64,000 nt of DNA from CALHVR01 sp963528625 (GTDB taxonomy: Bacteria; Fusobacteriota; Fusobacteriia; Fusobacteriales; Leptotrichiaceae): positions 1-64,000 of the forward strand of contig CAURVQ010000007.1 in the NCBI GenBank assembly GCA_963528625.1. Direction: 5' to 3'. This document shows, piece after piece, positions 51,645 through 60,877 of this stretch; the stretch's first letter is position 1; each line of letters starts with the position of its first letter. The position numbers and the translations under genes were made by a program. Below the pieces are notes generated by a model. That model was not told the origin of the DNA and ran no database searches. It saw only the letters and a list, made by a program, of their open reading frames with translations.

Positions 51645-52865
51645 TTATCCCTTCACATTACCTAATATTGTTATATTTTTTTCTAAAAATTCTGTTTTTA
51701 AAAATTCATTTATATTTTCTAAACTAATATTTTTTATTTGTTTTTTTAATTCCTCAATATTAATTATTTCTTTTTTTCTTGTAAAATAATTCCCAATTAT
51801 ACTCATTCTTGATCTAGGATTTTCCATTGAAAAAGATATTTTACTTAAATATTTATTTTTAGCTTTTTGCAATTCAAAGTCAGTTATTCCATTTTCTCGT
51901 AATTTCTCAAATTCTTTCAAAGTAATATTTATTGCATTTTCATAATTTTCTAAATTCGTTCCTATGTAAGTTGATACAACTCCACCTTTTTCATAATATT
52001 GATTATAAGTATAAACAGAATACGCTAATCCATTTTTTTCTCTAATTTCTTGAAATAATCTTGAACTCATTGAACCACCAACTATATTTGCTACAATATC
52101 ATTATAAATTCTATTTTCTGCATTATAAGGTTTTCCTTTATGTGATATACAAATATTAACTTGATTTATATCTTTTGTATGTATTTCTTTTCCTGCTTTA
52201 AATTTAAAGTCTATTTTTTCTCTTCTATCAACTTTATTTTCTTTTAATTTACCAAAATATTCATCAACTTTTTTTATAATTTTTTCTTTCTCAAAATGTC
52301 CAGATAATACAATAATTAAATTATCTTTTGTATATCTCTCTTTATAATATTTTTTTATCATCTCACTTGAAAAACTTTTTACACTTTTTTCTGTTCCAAT
52401 AATCGGTTTACTATATTGTCCTTCAATACAATTTGAATAATTTAACTCAAATACTAAATCATCCGGAGTATCTTTATACATTTTTATTTCTTCAATTATT
52501 ACATCTTTTTCTTTTTCAAGTTCCGTACTGTCTATCGTTGAATTTGTAACAATATCAAATAAAATATCTACAGACTCTTCCAAAAATTCTGTCAATCCAT
52601 TTATATAAAATACTGTTTCTTCCTTTGTTGTATGAGCATTAATACTCGCACCCAAATAATCAATTTCTTCTGATATTTGCTTATAATTTCTTTTATCAGT
52701 GCCTTTAAAAATCATATGTTCTAATACATGCGATATTCCTTCTTCTTCATCACTTTCATCTTTAGAACCTGTTTTTACAAATACTCCTACCGAACAAGTT
52801 GAAATATTTTCTAATTTATCTAAAATTAAATTTATTCCTGATTCTGTTTTTATTTTTTCTATCAT
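51645..52865 (-). CDS. M16-family zinc peptidase (insulinase/processing-peptidase-like)
   Basis: A 406-residue single-module pitrilysin-type peptidase with the inverted zinc motif HVLEHMIFKG (HxxEH) near residue 50, the distal Glu in the NAHTTKEETVFYING region and the C-terminal inactive half. No signal peptide is present, so it is cytoplasmic. The ATG at 52865 (GGGGAT upstream) is preferred to one 18 nt earlier. Bacterial relatives of this size act as homodimers on peptides; the substrate is unknown. Confidence 0.9.
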   Translation of the reverse strand: MIEKIKTESGINLILDKLENISTCSVGVFVKTGSKDESDEEEGISHVLEHMIFKGTDKRNYKQISEEIDYLGASINAHTTKEETVFYINGLTEFLEESVDILFDIVTNSTIDSTELEKEKDVIIEEIKMYKDTPDDLVFELNYSNCIEGQYSKPIIGTEKSVKSFSSEMIKKYYKERYTKDNLIIVLSGHFEKEKIIKKVDEYFGKLKENKVDRREKIDFKFKAGKEIHTKDINQVNICISHKGKPYNAENRIYNDIVANIVGGSMSSRLFQEIREKNGLAYSVYTYNQYYEKGGVVSTYIGTNLENYENAINITLKEFEKLRENGITDFELQKAKNKYLSKISFSMENPRSRMSIIGNYFTRKKEIINIEELKKQIKNISLENINEFLKTEFLEKNITILGNVKG

Positions 52866-52888
52866 TTTATCCCCTATCATCAATTAGA

Positions 52889-53479
52889 TTAATGTTCATT
52901 TTCGTTTTCATTTTCCTTTTCTATCTTATTTTCTTTATAGTCTTTCAAAATTTTTTTCTTTAAATTTTTTTCTTTTATTTTTCGTCTATAATTATTTATA
53001 TCATTTTGAATAAATTGTGGAAATAATTCTGTATAAGCATACCCGTATTCTGTTACTACTTCCACAATATGACTATTATCTCTTTGTTCTTTTATTTTCT
53101 TATTATAATTTGATCCAATTAAAACAAATATATATATAATAAAAATTATAAATGTCGCTTTTACTACCCCTAATACTCCTCCAAAAATTTTATTATATTT
53201 TTCAATTTTTATACTTTTCAAAAATTTTTTAAAAATTTGTAATATGATAGAAAATATTAAATATAATATTATAAAATTAATAATATATATTTCTAAATTA
53301 TTTCTTGTATTTTTCATATATTTTATGAAAATTTTTCCCATAGTACGATGAAAAAATTCCATTAAAAATAATATTAATAAAAACTTAAATGTTTGAAAAA
53401 ACTCTAATGTTACTTCTCTTTTTCTTCCTAATAAAAATAGAAATACTATTATCATTATAAACACTATATCTAATAACAT
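52889..53479 (-). CDS. CvpA-like membrane protein
   Basis: A 196-residue protein with four predicted membrane helices (starting MLLDIVFIMIIVFLFLLG; others near 30-45, 65-83, 103-125) and a very basic C-terminal tail rich in Lys/Glu/Asn. Topology and the GGVLGVVKATFIIFII segment match the CvpA/colicin V production family. The function is undefined in most bacteria. It lies between alr and the M16 gene with short gaps. Confidence 0.7.
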   Translation of the reverse strand: MLLDIVFIMIIVFLFLLGRKREVTLEFFQTFKFLLILFLMEFFHRTMGKIFIKYMKNTRNNLEIYIINFIILYLIFSIILQIFKKFLKSIKIEKYNKIFGGVLGVVKATFIIFIIYIFVLIGSNYNKKIKEQRDNSHIVEVVTEYGYAYTELFPQFIQNDINNYRRKIKEKNLKKKILKDYKENKIEKENENENEH

Positions 53480-53488
53480 TTTTATCTC

Positions 53489-54574
53489 CTACCTATTTAT
53501 ATATACTCTCGGTACTCTTTTACTCATACCACAAAGTATTTCATATGATATTGTATTACACAAATTTGCTACTTCAACAACACTTATATTTTTACCAAAA
53601 AATTCTACTGCATCTCCTTTTTTTGCTTTACTTTCCAATTCTTTCGGTAATAATATTAATAGTTGATCCATACAAACACGACCTATTATATTACATCTAT
53701 AACCTTTATAATATACATAACCTTTATTTGAAAGATCTCTCCTAATTCCATCAGCATATCCTATTGACACTGTTGCAATTACATCTCCCTTTTTTGCTTT
53801 ATATGTATTGTCATAACTTACATAACTATCTGCATATAATTTTTTTACATAACTTATTTTAGCATACAACGACATTACAGGCTTAAAATTATATGGCATT
53901 GTTTCTTCAGGCGTTACACCACCATAAATTATAATTCCAACCCTTATAAAATCATATAAATTTTTATAATATTTTAAACTTCCAAAACTATTTAACAAAT
54001 GCTTATATTTTATTGAAGGTATTTTATTAGTGATTTTATCACATATTTCTAAAAATCTAGTTTCTTGCAATTTAGTAAATTCCTCATTTGTATCTGATGA
54101 AGATAAATGAGAAAATATTCCTAAAGCATTTACATATCTACATTTTTCTAAATTAAATATTAAATCGTCCAATTCCTCTTTTTGAAATCCAACTCTACCC
54201 ATTCCTGTATCTAATTTTAAAAAGATATTTACATTTTTTTGATTATTCTCTAAATAATTTAGTTCCTCTATATCTGTTATCGTAAAATAAATATTTTTAT
54301 CATAAATTATTTCCATATCTTCTTTTTGAATTGGTCCTAAAATAATAACTTTAATATCATCGCCCATTTCTTTAATTTTTAAAGCTTCATCCACTGTTGC
54401 TACTGCAAAATGTCTTATATTTATTTTTAATAACGCCTTACAAATTTCCATCATTCCATGACCATAAGCATCTGCTTTCAATACTGCTATTATTTTATCT
54501 TTAGTGACTATTTTTTCAATTTCAGATATATTATCATATAAATTTTGTATATTTATTTCTGCCCAACAACGCAT
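53489..54574 (-). CDS. alr: alanine racemase
   Basis: PLP enzyme making D-alanine for peptidoglycan. 361 residues with the PLP-Lys33 in VLKADAYGHG, KLDTGMGRVGF, the catalytic-Tyr motif SIGYADGIRRDL and CMDQLLI. GAAGGTGA precedes the ATG. It precedes the CvpA-like gene by 9 nt and is separated from secF by a stem-loop. Confidence 0.96.
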   Translation of the reverse strand: MRCWAEINIQNLYDNISEIEKIVTKDKIIAVLKADAYGHGMMEICKALLKINIRHFAVATVDEALKIKEMGDDIKVIILGPIQKEDMEIIYDKNIYFTITDIEELNYLENNQKNVNIFLKLDTGMGRVGFQKEELDDLIFNLEKCRYVNALGIFSHLSSSDTNEEFTKLQETRFLEICDKITNKIPSIKYKHLLNSFGSLKYYKNLYDFIRVGIIIYGGVTPEETMPYNFKPVMSLYAKISYVKKLYADSYVSYDNTYKAKKGDVIATVSIGYADGIRRDLSNKGYVYYKGYRCNIIGRVCMDQLLILLPKELESKAKKGDAVEFFGKNISVVEVANLCNTISYEILCGMSKRVPRVYINR

Positions 54575-54610
54575 TTATTTCACCTTCTACATATCTATTT
54601 ATTTAATTTT

Positions 54611-54642
54611 AGCTAAGGATTATACAATCCTTAGCTTTTTTA
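54611..54642 (+). terminator. intrinsic-terminator hairpin in the secF-alr gap, in plus-strand orientation
   Basis: The stem AGCTAAGGATT/AATCCTTAGCT (4-nt loop) is followed by six Ts on the plus strand. On the minus strand, where the genes are read, only A-rich sequence follows, so it would not be a good terminator there. No plus-strand gene lies upstream. Confidence 0.65.
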
Positions 54643-54643
54643 A

Positions 54644-55609
54644 TTATACTAACACTTTATCTTTTTCATCATATCCATTTATCATTTTTCCACTTCTAGG
54701 ACTTGTATCTCCTTTTGGTTTATTATTATTTTTATTTTTTTTGAATTTTCTCATAATATAAACTAATGGACTTGCTAAGAATATTGAAGAATATGTCCCA
54801 AATATCATTCCTATAAATAATGCCATACTAAATGTTTTTAATGTTTCTCCTCCAAAAATTAATAACATTAATACAGATATTGTCGTAGTTATTGAAGTAT
54901 ACATTGATCTTACAAATACTTGACTTACACTTTCATCTATTATTTCTCCATAATTTTTAGTTTTACCATCTATTTTTTCATTTTCCCTTATTCTATCAAA
55001 TACAACTATTGTATCATTGATAGAATATCCTAAAATTGTAAGTATTGCAGCAATAAAAGGTGTATTTATTTCAAATTTGAATAATGCTATCAATCCTGCT
55101 GTTATTATAACATCGTGTAATAATGCTATCAATCCTGCTATTGCATATACAAACTCAAATCTAACTGTTACATAAATTATTATTAAAATCGCACCTATTC
55201 CTAAAGCCTTCAAAGCATTTGCTGCTAACTCTTTTCCTATTGTTGGTCCAACTGCATCATTTTTTACAACATCAAATTCTCCCACTTGTTCTTTTACTTT
55301 TTCTTTTAATAATGCTTTTTGATTTTCTTGTAATTGTTCTGTTCTTATAACAATTGTATTCCCTTCTGAATACTGTAATCTTCTCGCATTTAATTGTGGA
55401 ATATCTTTTTCCAATCCTTCTAATACATTATTCAATTTATCTTTATTCAACGATTGCTTAAATTGTAATTGTAATAATTCTCCACCTTTAAAATCAACAC
55501 TTAAATTCAATGGCATCACTGAAAAGAAAATCAATGAAGCTATAACCATTATTGATGAAAAAATTATATATTTTTTTCTATGTTTTATTATTTGAAAATT
55601 AAATTTCAT
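54644..55609 (-). CDS. secF: protein translocase subunit SecF
   Basis: Works with SecD to pull preproteins through SecYEG using the proton gradient. 321 residues, six membrane helices, with MPLNLSVDFKGGELLQLQF near the start, GYSINDTIVVFDRIREN and the C-terminal FIGMIFGTYSSIFLASPLV. Start and secD stop overlap as TAATG. The C-terminal tail is charged and Pro/Gly-rich. Confidence 0.96.
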   Translation of the reverse strand: MKFNFQIIKHRKKYIIFSSIMVIASLIFFSVMPLNLSVDFKGGELLQLQFKQSLNKDKLNNVLEGLEKDIPQLNARRLQYSEGNTIVIRTEQLQENQKALLKEKVKEQVGEFDVVKNDAVGPTIGKELAANALKALGIGAILIIIYVTVRFEFVYAIAGLIALLHDVIITAGLIALFKFEINTPFIAAILTILGYSINDTIVVFDRIRENEKIDGKTKNYGEIIDESVSQVFVRSMYTSITTTISVLMLLIFGGETLKTFSMALFIGMIFGTYSSIFLASPLVYIMRKFKKNKNNNKPKGDTSPRSGKMINGYDEKDKVLV

Positions 55610-56811
55610 TATTTAACCTCCTTCCAAAATAATTTTTCTTTTTTAATTTTGAATACATTTACTACAAGTAAAAATATTATTTTTGTCACAAAAACTGCCG
55701 TAATTAGTGTAATTATCGTTCCTAAAGTCAATGTCACTGCAAATCCTTTTACAGGCCCTGTACCAAAGAAAAATAATACAATCGCTATCAATAATGTTGT
55801 TAAATTTCCATCAATTATAGCTGGCAATCCATTTTTAAATCCATATTCTATTGAATCTTGTAAACTTCTTCCTTTTTTAAGTTCATCTTTAATTCTTTCA
55901 AATGTTATTACATTAGAGTCAACTGCCATTCCTAAAGTTAATACAAATCCAGCAATTCCCGGTAATGTCAATGTTGATCCAATCATACTAAGTGAACCTA
56001 AAGTTAATAATCCATAAATTATTAGCACAATATTTGATACAATTCCTGGTATTTTATAAATAAATAACATGAATCCCCAAATAAATAATAGTGATAATAC
56101 TCCAGCAAATTGTGTTTGTACGATTGAATCACTTCCTAATGAAGCTCCAACTGTTCTTATCTCTAAAATTTTAATTGCTACTGGTAATGCTCCTGATTTT
56201 AATAAATTTGTTAAATTTTTAGCATCTTCAGGATTATTTGTTGTAATAACTCCTTTTCCTCCAGAAATTTCTGTATTTATTACAGGTGCTGATTGTTCTT
56301 TCCCATCTAACATTATTGCTAATTGTTTTCCAACATTTTCTCTTGTTATTTCTGCAAATTTATTTGATCCATCTCCATTTAACTCAAAAGCTACTTCTGG
56401 TTGTCCAAATTGTCCTTGTGATAAGTTTGCAGTTTTAATTGCAGACCCTTCTAATAATGTTGGTCCATAAGTTCCATCTTGATTTTTTATTTTAAACTCT
56501 AATTTTGCTGTTGTTCCTATTAAGTCTATCGCTTTTTGTGGATCTTTTATTCCTGCTAATTCTACAATTAATCTGTCGTTTCCGCTTAATTGAATTACAG
56601 GTTCTGCCACTCCCAAGCTGTCAACCCTTCTCTCAACAATATCTTTAACTTTCGCCATTGTATCTTGCTCTATTTTACCTTGAGCTTGTAATACAACATA
56701 TGTTCCCCCTCTTAAATCTAATCCCAATTTTATTTTATTATATACTAACGACATAACTGGTAATAAAATTAAAACTAAAAGCCAAATGTAATGTGTTTTT
56801 TTTATTTTCAT
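55609..56811 (-). CDS. secD: protein translocase subunit SecD
   Basis: 400 residues: N-terminal helix, GLDLRGGTYVVLQAQG motif, periplasmic P1 region (short version, as outside Proteobacteria), then five helices with AGFVLTLGMAVDSNVITFERIKDEL. The ribosome site GAAGGG is 4 nt before the ATG. It is co-transcribed with secF and lies 30 nt downstream of ruvX. Confidence 0.96.
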   Translation of the reverse strand: MKIKKTHYIWLLVLILLPVMSLVYNKIKLGLDLRGGTYVVLQAQGKIEQDTMAKVKDIVERRVDSLGVAEPVIQLSGNDRLIVELAGIKDPQKAIDLIGTTAKLEFKIKNQDGTYGPTLLEGSAIKTANLSQGQFGQPEVAFELNGDGSNKFAEITRENVGKQLAIMLDGKEQSAPVINTEISGGKGVITTNNPEDAKNLTNLLKSGALPVAIKILEIRTVGASLGSDSIVQTQFAGVLSLLFIWGFMLFIYKIPGIVSNIVLIIYGLLTLGSLSMIGSTLTLPGIAGFVLTLGMAVDSNVITFERIKDELKKGRSLQDSIEYGFKNGLPAIIDGNLTTLLIAIVLFFFGTGPVKGFAVTLTLGTIITLITAVFVTKIIFLLVVNVFKIKKEKLFWKEVK

Positions 56812-56841
56812 TTTCCCTTCCTTCCAAAATAATTTTATTTT

Positions 56842-57258
56842 TTATTTTAAAGTATCTAAATATTTTTGTAAAATAATACTTGCAGCTACCATATCTACAA
56901 CTTTTCGTCTATCTCGCCCATTTTTTTTTGAATAGTTTTTTAAATAATGTTCTGCTTCTGTTGTAGTATATCTTTCATCTATATAAATAATTTCAATTTC
57001 AGGTATATTTTCCTTTAATTCTGCAACAAATTCCTCAACTTTTTCAGTTTGTCTTTTTTTTGTTCCATCTAAACTTTTAGGCATTCCAACTACAATTTTT
57101 TTCGTTCCCTCATCATCAATTATTTTTTTTATTCTTTCAATAGGATTTGTAATATTTCTATCTATAACTTCAAGTGCTGTAGCTAAAATTCCTAATGGAT
57201 CACATTTTGCAACACCTATTCTCACATCTCCTACATCAAGTCCTATAAATTTTTTCAT
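56842..57258 (-). CDS. ruvX: YqgF/RuvX family putative Holliday-junction resolvase / pre-16S rRNA nuclease
   Basis: A 138-residue RNase H-fold protein: KFIGLDVGDVRIGVAKCDPLG, VVGMPKSLDGTKKRQTEKVEEF split by the usual loop, and YIDERYTTTEAEHYL. In E. coli the family trims the 5' end of 16S rRNA. Its position after alaS is a widespread pairing in Firmicutes and related phyla. No strong ribosome site is visible. Confidence 0.93.
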   Translation of the reverse strand: MKKFIGLDVGDVRIGVAKCDPLGILATALEVIDRNITNPIERIKKIIDDEGTKKIVVGMPKSLDGTKKRQTEKVEEFVAELKENIPEIEIIYIDERYTTTEAEHYLKNYSKKNGRDRRKVVDMVAASIILQKYLDTLK

Positions 57259-57364
57259 ATTAATTTATTAACATCGTATATTTAATACAATTTTTCCTTC
57301 CTACAATTTTCTTATCTTAAAAATATAAATAATTATTTTATATTTTCAATAATTTTTAGTAAAA

Positions 57365-59980
57365 TTATAAGTTTGTTATTGTAAATTCTTTAGCTTTAGA
57401 CACTGCTTCTATAACTACTTCTCCATTTTTCCCTCCTGCTTGTGCAAAATCTGGTCTTCCACCACCATTTCCACCTGCAACTTGAGCCGCAACTTTCACA
57501 ATATCTCCTGCTTTAACTTTATTTATTACATCTTTTGTAACTCCAACTACAAATACTGCTTTTCCTTCATTATTTGTACCTAAAATAACAACTCCTGATT
57601 GTAATTTTTCTTTCGCTCTATCTACTATTTCTTTTAATTCATCTACAGCTTTATCTTTAAAGTTAAGAGCCAACACTTTTACACCATTTACAACTTCAAC
57701 ATCATCAAACATTGATTCCATTTCATATTTTAATAATTGTTTTTGTAATTTTTCAATATTTTTTGACATTTCTTTCACATCAGTCATATATTTTTCAACA
57801 ATATTTCCTACATTATTAATATCTGTTTTAAATAATTTTGATATTTTTTCTAATTTTTGCTCTGCCTCATTTACACTTTCAAGACTTTTATGTCCTGTAG
57901 TAGCAACAATTCTTCTTGTCCCCGATGCAATTCCACTTTCACTTTCAATTTTGAATAATCCAATTTCTCCTGTAGATTTTACATGTGTCCCTCCACATAA
58001 TTCTATTGAAAAACTAGGAATTTCAACAACTCTTACTACATCTCCATACTTATCTGAGAATAATGCCATTGCTCCTCTATCTTTTGCATCTTGTATATTT
58101 TCATATCCAATCACAACCGGAATATTAGCTAAAATTACATCGTTTACATCTTTTTCAATTTTTCTTATTGTTTTTTTATCTATTCCTTCAAAATGTGAAA
58201 AGTCAAATCTTAATTTTTCATTGTCTACTAATGATCCTGATTGCTCTACATGTGTCCCTAATGTTTCTCTTAACACTTTATGTAAAATATGTGTTGCAGT
58301 ATGATTTCTTTGAATATCTCTTCTATTTTCTACATCTATTTCCAATTCAACTTGCATACCTACTGTTGGAATTGTCCCTTTTAATACTTCCACTTGGTGA
58401 ACAAAAATATCTTTTTTCTTAGCTACTCCAACTACTTTACCTATAAATTCTCCAGCTATCACTTTTCCTGTATCAGATACTTGTCCTCCAGATTCTGCAT
58501 AAAACGGCGTTGTATCAAATATCATTTCATACCCTGACATTCCCTCTGATTTTTCCATATGCAAAATTGTCCCTTTATCTTCAGTCACTTCATATCCTGT
58601 AAAGTTAGTCTTACCATGTTTTTCAAAGAATTCATCAATAAATTCATCTTTTATCATATCAGAAACTGTAACTCTACTATTTTTAGATCTTTGTACTTGT
58701 TCTTCTAATTTTTTATTAAATTCATCTTCAGAAACTTCATAACCTTCTTGCTTCAACATTAATTCTGTAAGCTCAAATGGAAGTCCATATGTATCATATA
58801 ATTTGAATGATGCTTCAGCTGATAGTTTTTTAGATCCTGTTTTTATTAATTTATTAATTTCTTCATTCAACATTTCCATCCCATTTTTTAATGTCAATGA
58901 AAATCTCTCTTCTTCCAATTTCATCACTTTTTCAATATATTCTTGTTTTTCAACTAATTCAGGATAAGCTTCTTTCATATTTTTCACAACATAATCTACA
59001 ACTTTATACAAGAAAATATCTTCTTTTTCAAACACTTTCCCCTTAGCTGCACTTCCTGCTCCAAAGGCTCTTCTTATCAATTTTCTTAAAATATAACCTC
59101 TACCTTCATTTGATGGTAAAACTCCATCTCCAATTAAAAACACTGAAGCTCTAACATGATCTGCTATAATTTTTACAACTTCATCAAATTCTTCTTTTTT
59201 TATATCTAATATTTTTTCAATTCCATTTATAATTGGCATAAATAAATCTGTTTCAAAATTACTTTCCTTATTTTGAACTACCGAAGCTATTCTCTCAAGC
59301 CCTGCTCCCGTATCTATATTTTTCTCAGGTAACGGAACTAAACTTCCATCTTCTAATCTATTCCACTCTGTAAACACCAAGTTCCAAATTTCTAAAAATC
59401 TATCTCCTTCATCTCCTGGTTTACAATTAATTTCCTCATTATTTTTACCCATTCTTTGTGTATCATAATAGATTTCACTACAAGGCCCACAAGAACCGAT
59501 AGGTCCTGCTGCCCACCAGTTATCATCTTCTCCTAATCTCACTAATCTTTCATGCGGAATACCAATATCTTTATTCCAAATCTCATACGCTTCATCATCT
59601 GTTGTGAATACCGAAACATACAATCTTTCTGGATCCAATTTTAATACTTTTGTTATATATTCCCACGACCATTCAATTGCCTCTTTTTTGAAATAGTCAC
59701 CAAAAGAGAAGTTTCCTAACATTTCAAAGAATGTATGATGTCTTGGTGTTCTTCCAACATTTTCTAAATCATTTGTTCTTATACATTTTTGATATGTTGT
59801 TACCTTTGAAAATGGAGCTTCTTTTTCTCCTAAAAAGTATGGTTTAAAAGGTACCATTCCTGCTACCGTCAACAATAAACTTTTATCGTCCGGTATTAAA
59901 GAAGCACTTTCAAAATGCTTATGCTCTTTCGTTTTAAAGAAATCAATAAAACTTTTTCTTAATTCATTTCCTGTCATCAT
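57365..59980 (-). CDS. alaS: alanyl-tRNA synthetase
   Basis: 871 residues. Class II catalytic core (RTNDLENVGRTPRHHTFFEM, GNFSFGDYFKKEAI), editing domain with HTATHILHK and CGGTHVKSTGEIGLF zinc/editing motifs, C-terminal DHHA1 domain (GGNGGGRPDFAQAGG). Two ATGs open the frame (59980 and 59977) with no adjacent ribosome site; the only purine-rich AAGGAGAAGAG lies about 45 nt upstream. A TATAAT ends 2 nt before the first ATG, so the message could be leaderless. No T-box fits in the gap. Confidence 0.96.
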   Translation of the reverse strand: MMTGNELRKSFIDFFKTKEHKHFESASLIPDDKSLLLTVAGMVPFKPYFLGEKEAPFSKVTTYQKCIRTNDLENVGRTPRHHTFFEMLGNFSFGDYFKKEAIEWSWEYITKVLKLDPERLYVSVFTTDDEAYEIWNKDIGIPHERLVRLGEDDNWWAAGPIGSCGPCSEIYYDTQRMGKNNEEINCKPGDEGDRFLEIWNLVFTEWNRLEDGSLVPLPEKNIDTGAGLERIASVVQNKESNFETDLFMPIINGIEKILDIKKEEFDEVVKIIADHVRASVFLIGDGVLPSNEGRGYILRKLIRRAFGAGSAAKGKVFEKEDIFLYKVVDYVVKNMKEAYPELVEKQEYIEKVMKLEEERFSLTLKNGMEMLNEEINKLIKTGSKKLSAEASFKLYDTYGLPFELTELMLKQEGYEVSEDEFNKKLEEQVQRSKNSRVTVSDMIKDEFIDEFFEKHGKTNFTGYEVTEDKGTILHMEKSEGMSGYEMIFDTTPFYAESGGQVSDTGKVIAGEFIGKVVGVAKKKDIFVHQVEVLKGTIPTVGMQVELEIDVENRRDIQRNHTATHILHKVLRETLGTHVEQSGSLVDNEKLRFDFSHFEGIDKKTIRKIEKDVNDVILANIPVVIGYENIQDAKDRGAMALFSDKYGDVVRVVEIPSFSIELCGGTHVKSTGEIGLFKIESESGIASGTRRIVATTGHKSLESVNEAEQKLEKISKLFKTDINNVGNIVEKYMTDVKEMSKNIEKLQKQLLKYEMESMFDDVEVVNGVKVLALNFKDKAVDELKEIVDRAKEKLQSGVVILGTNNEGKAVFVVGVTKDVINKVKAGDIVKVAAQVAGGNGGGRPDFAQAGGKNGEVVIEAVSKAKEFTITNL

Positions 59981-60096
59981 AATTATAGAAATTTTATTTT
60001 TTCAAAAAATTAAAATCTCTTCTCCTTTCTATTTATTATTTTTGGCTATATATTTTTTTAAGTAGTAAAACTTTTCTACTTTTATTTAATTTATTT

Positions 60097-60876
60097 TTAA
60101 AATCCCTCATAACTTCTAAATCCTAATAAATAAATTGCCATTTCAAATGTTATTTTTTCTTTTTTAACTAAATTTTCTAATTCATCAAAAACTATATCTT
60201 GAGGAATTAAATTATTTCCTTCTTCTTTAATTATTTCTTCTATTATTTTAGGTAATTTCATACAAATTTTATAAAATGCTTCTCTATCTCCAGTTACTAT
60301 TTCATAAAATTTATCTAAACTTACTCTTCTTATTAATTTATGTCCTACTTTTTTCTTATCTACTGTAGTTTCCCATTTTATATTTTGAGATTTTTTTGCT
60401 ATCGCCTCAACTAAGAAACAAGTACAATCATCATCATTTAATAATTGATTTTGCATTTTTATAAATGTTTTTCCAGCTGCCGCCGAATTCATTGTATTAT
60501 GCTTATTTTTCATTTCAACATAAATTTTACTAATTTCTCCAACTTCTTCTAATGTTTTATTATTTTTATTTATAAAAATAACATCCCATCCTTCTGTAGG
60601 CACTTCACAATTTTTTATATATTGAAATATTTTTTGATGAAAATATCCAATATCATTATTATTTGCCTTATCTCTTTGTCTAAAAATTTCATTACTTATA
60701 ATTTCTTCCCAATTAGCTCCATAAACATTCTTATCAAAAATCATTTTTATTGGATCAATTATATTTTTATTAAATTTTTTCAAATTATATGATTCTAATT
60801 TTTCACCATAAGTTTTTATAGTTTCTCGGACATGTTTCTTAAAATTTTCTTCCGTTATAAAGTTTAAGTCCCACAT
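60097..60876 (-). CDS. Eco47II-family type II restriction endonuclease
   Basis: A 259-residue protein matching the Eco47II restriction enzyme family, whose members cut GGNCC or GGWCC. The PD-(D/E)xK core is visible as Asp98 (EGWDVIFIN) and Glu121-Met-Lys123 in VEMKNKHNTMNSAAA, the family's signature stretch. It starts 1 nt after the methyltransferase stop with GAGGAATT as ribosome site. The reading frame is intact, so the enzyme is probably active. The exact recognition sequence is inference from the family. Confidence 0.85.
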   Translation of the reverse strand: MWDLNFITEENFKKHVRETIKTYGEKLESYNLKKFNKNIIDPIKMIFDKNVYGANWEEIISNEIFRQRDKANNNDIGYFHQKIFQYIKNCEVPTEGWDVIFINKNNKTLEEVGEISKIYVEMKNKHNTMNSAAAGKTFIKMQNQLLNDDDCTCFLVEAIAKKSQNIKWETTVDKKKVGHKLIRRVSLDKFYEIVTGDREAFYKICMKLPKIIEEIIKEEGNNLIPQDIVFDELENLVKKEKITFEMAIYLLGFRSYEGF

Positions 60877-60877
60877 T

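Noticed and set aside
60052..60085. Hairpin AAGTAG/CTACTT after the restriction gene
   Set aside because: The T-tract is not on the strand of the restriction gene and the six-pair stem is marginal; not called.
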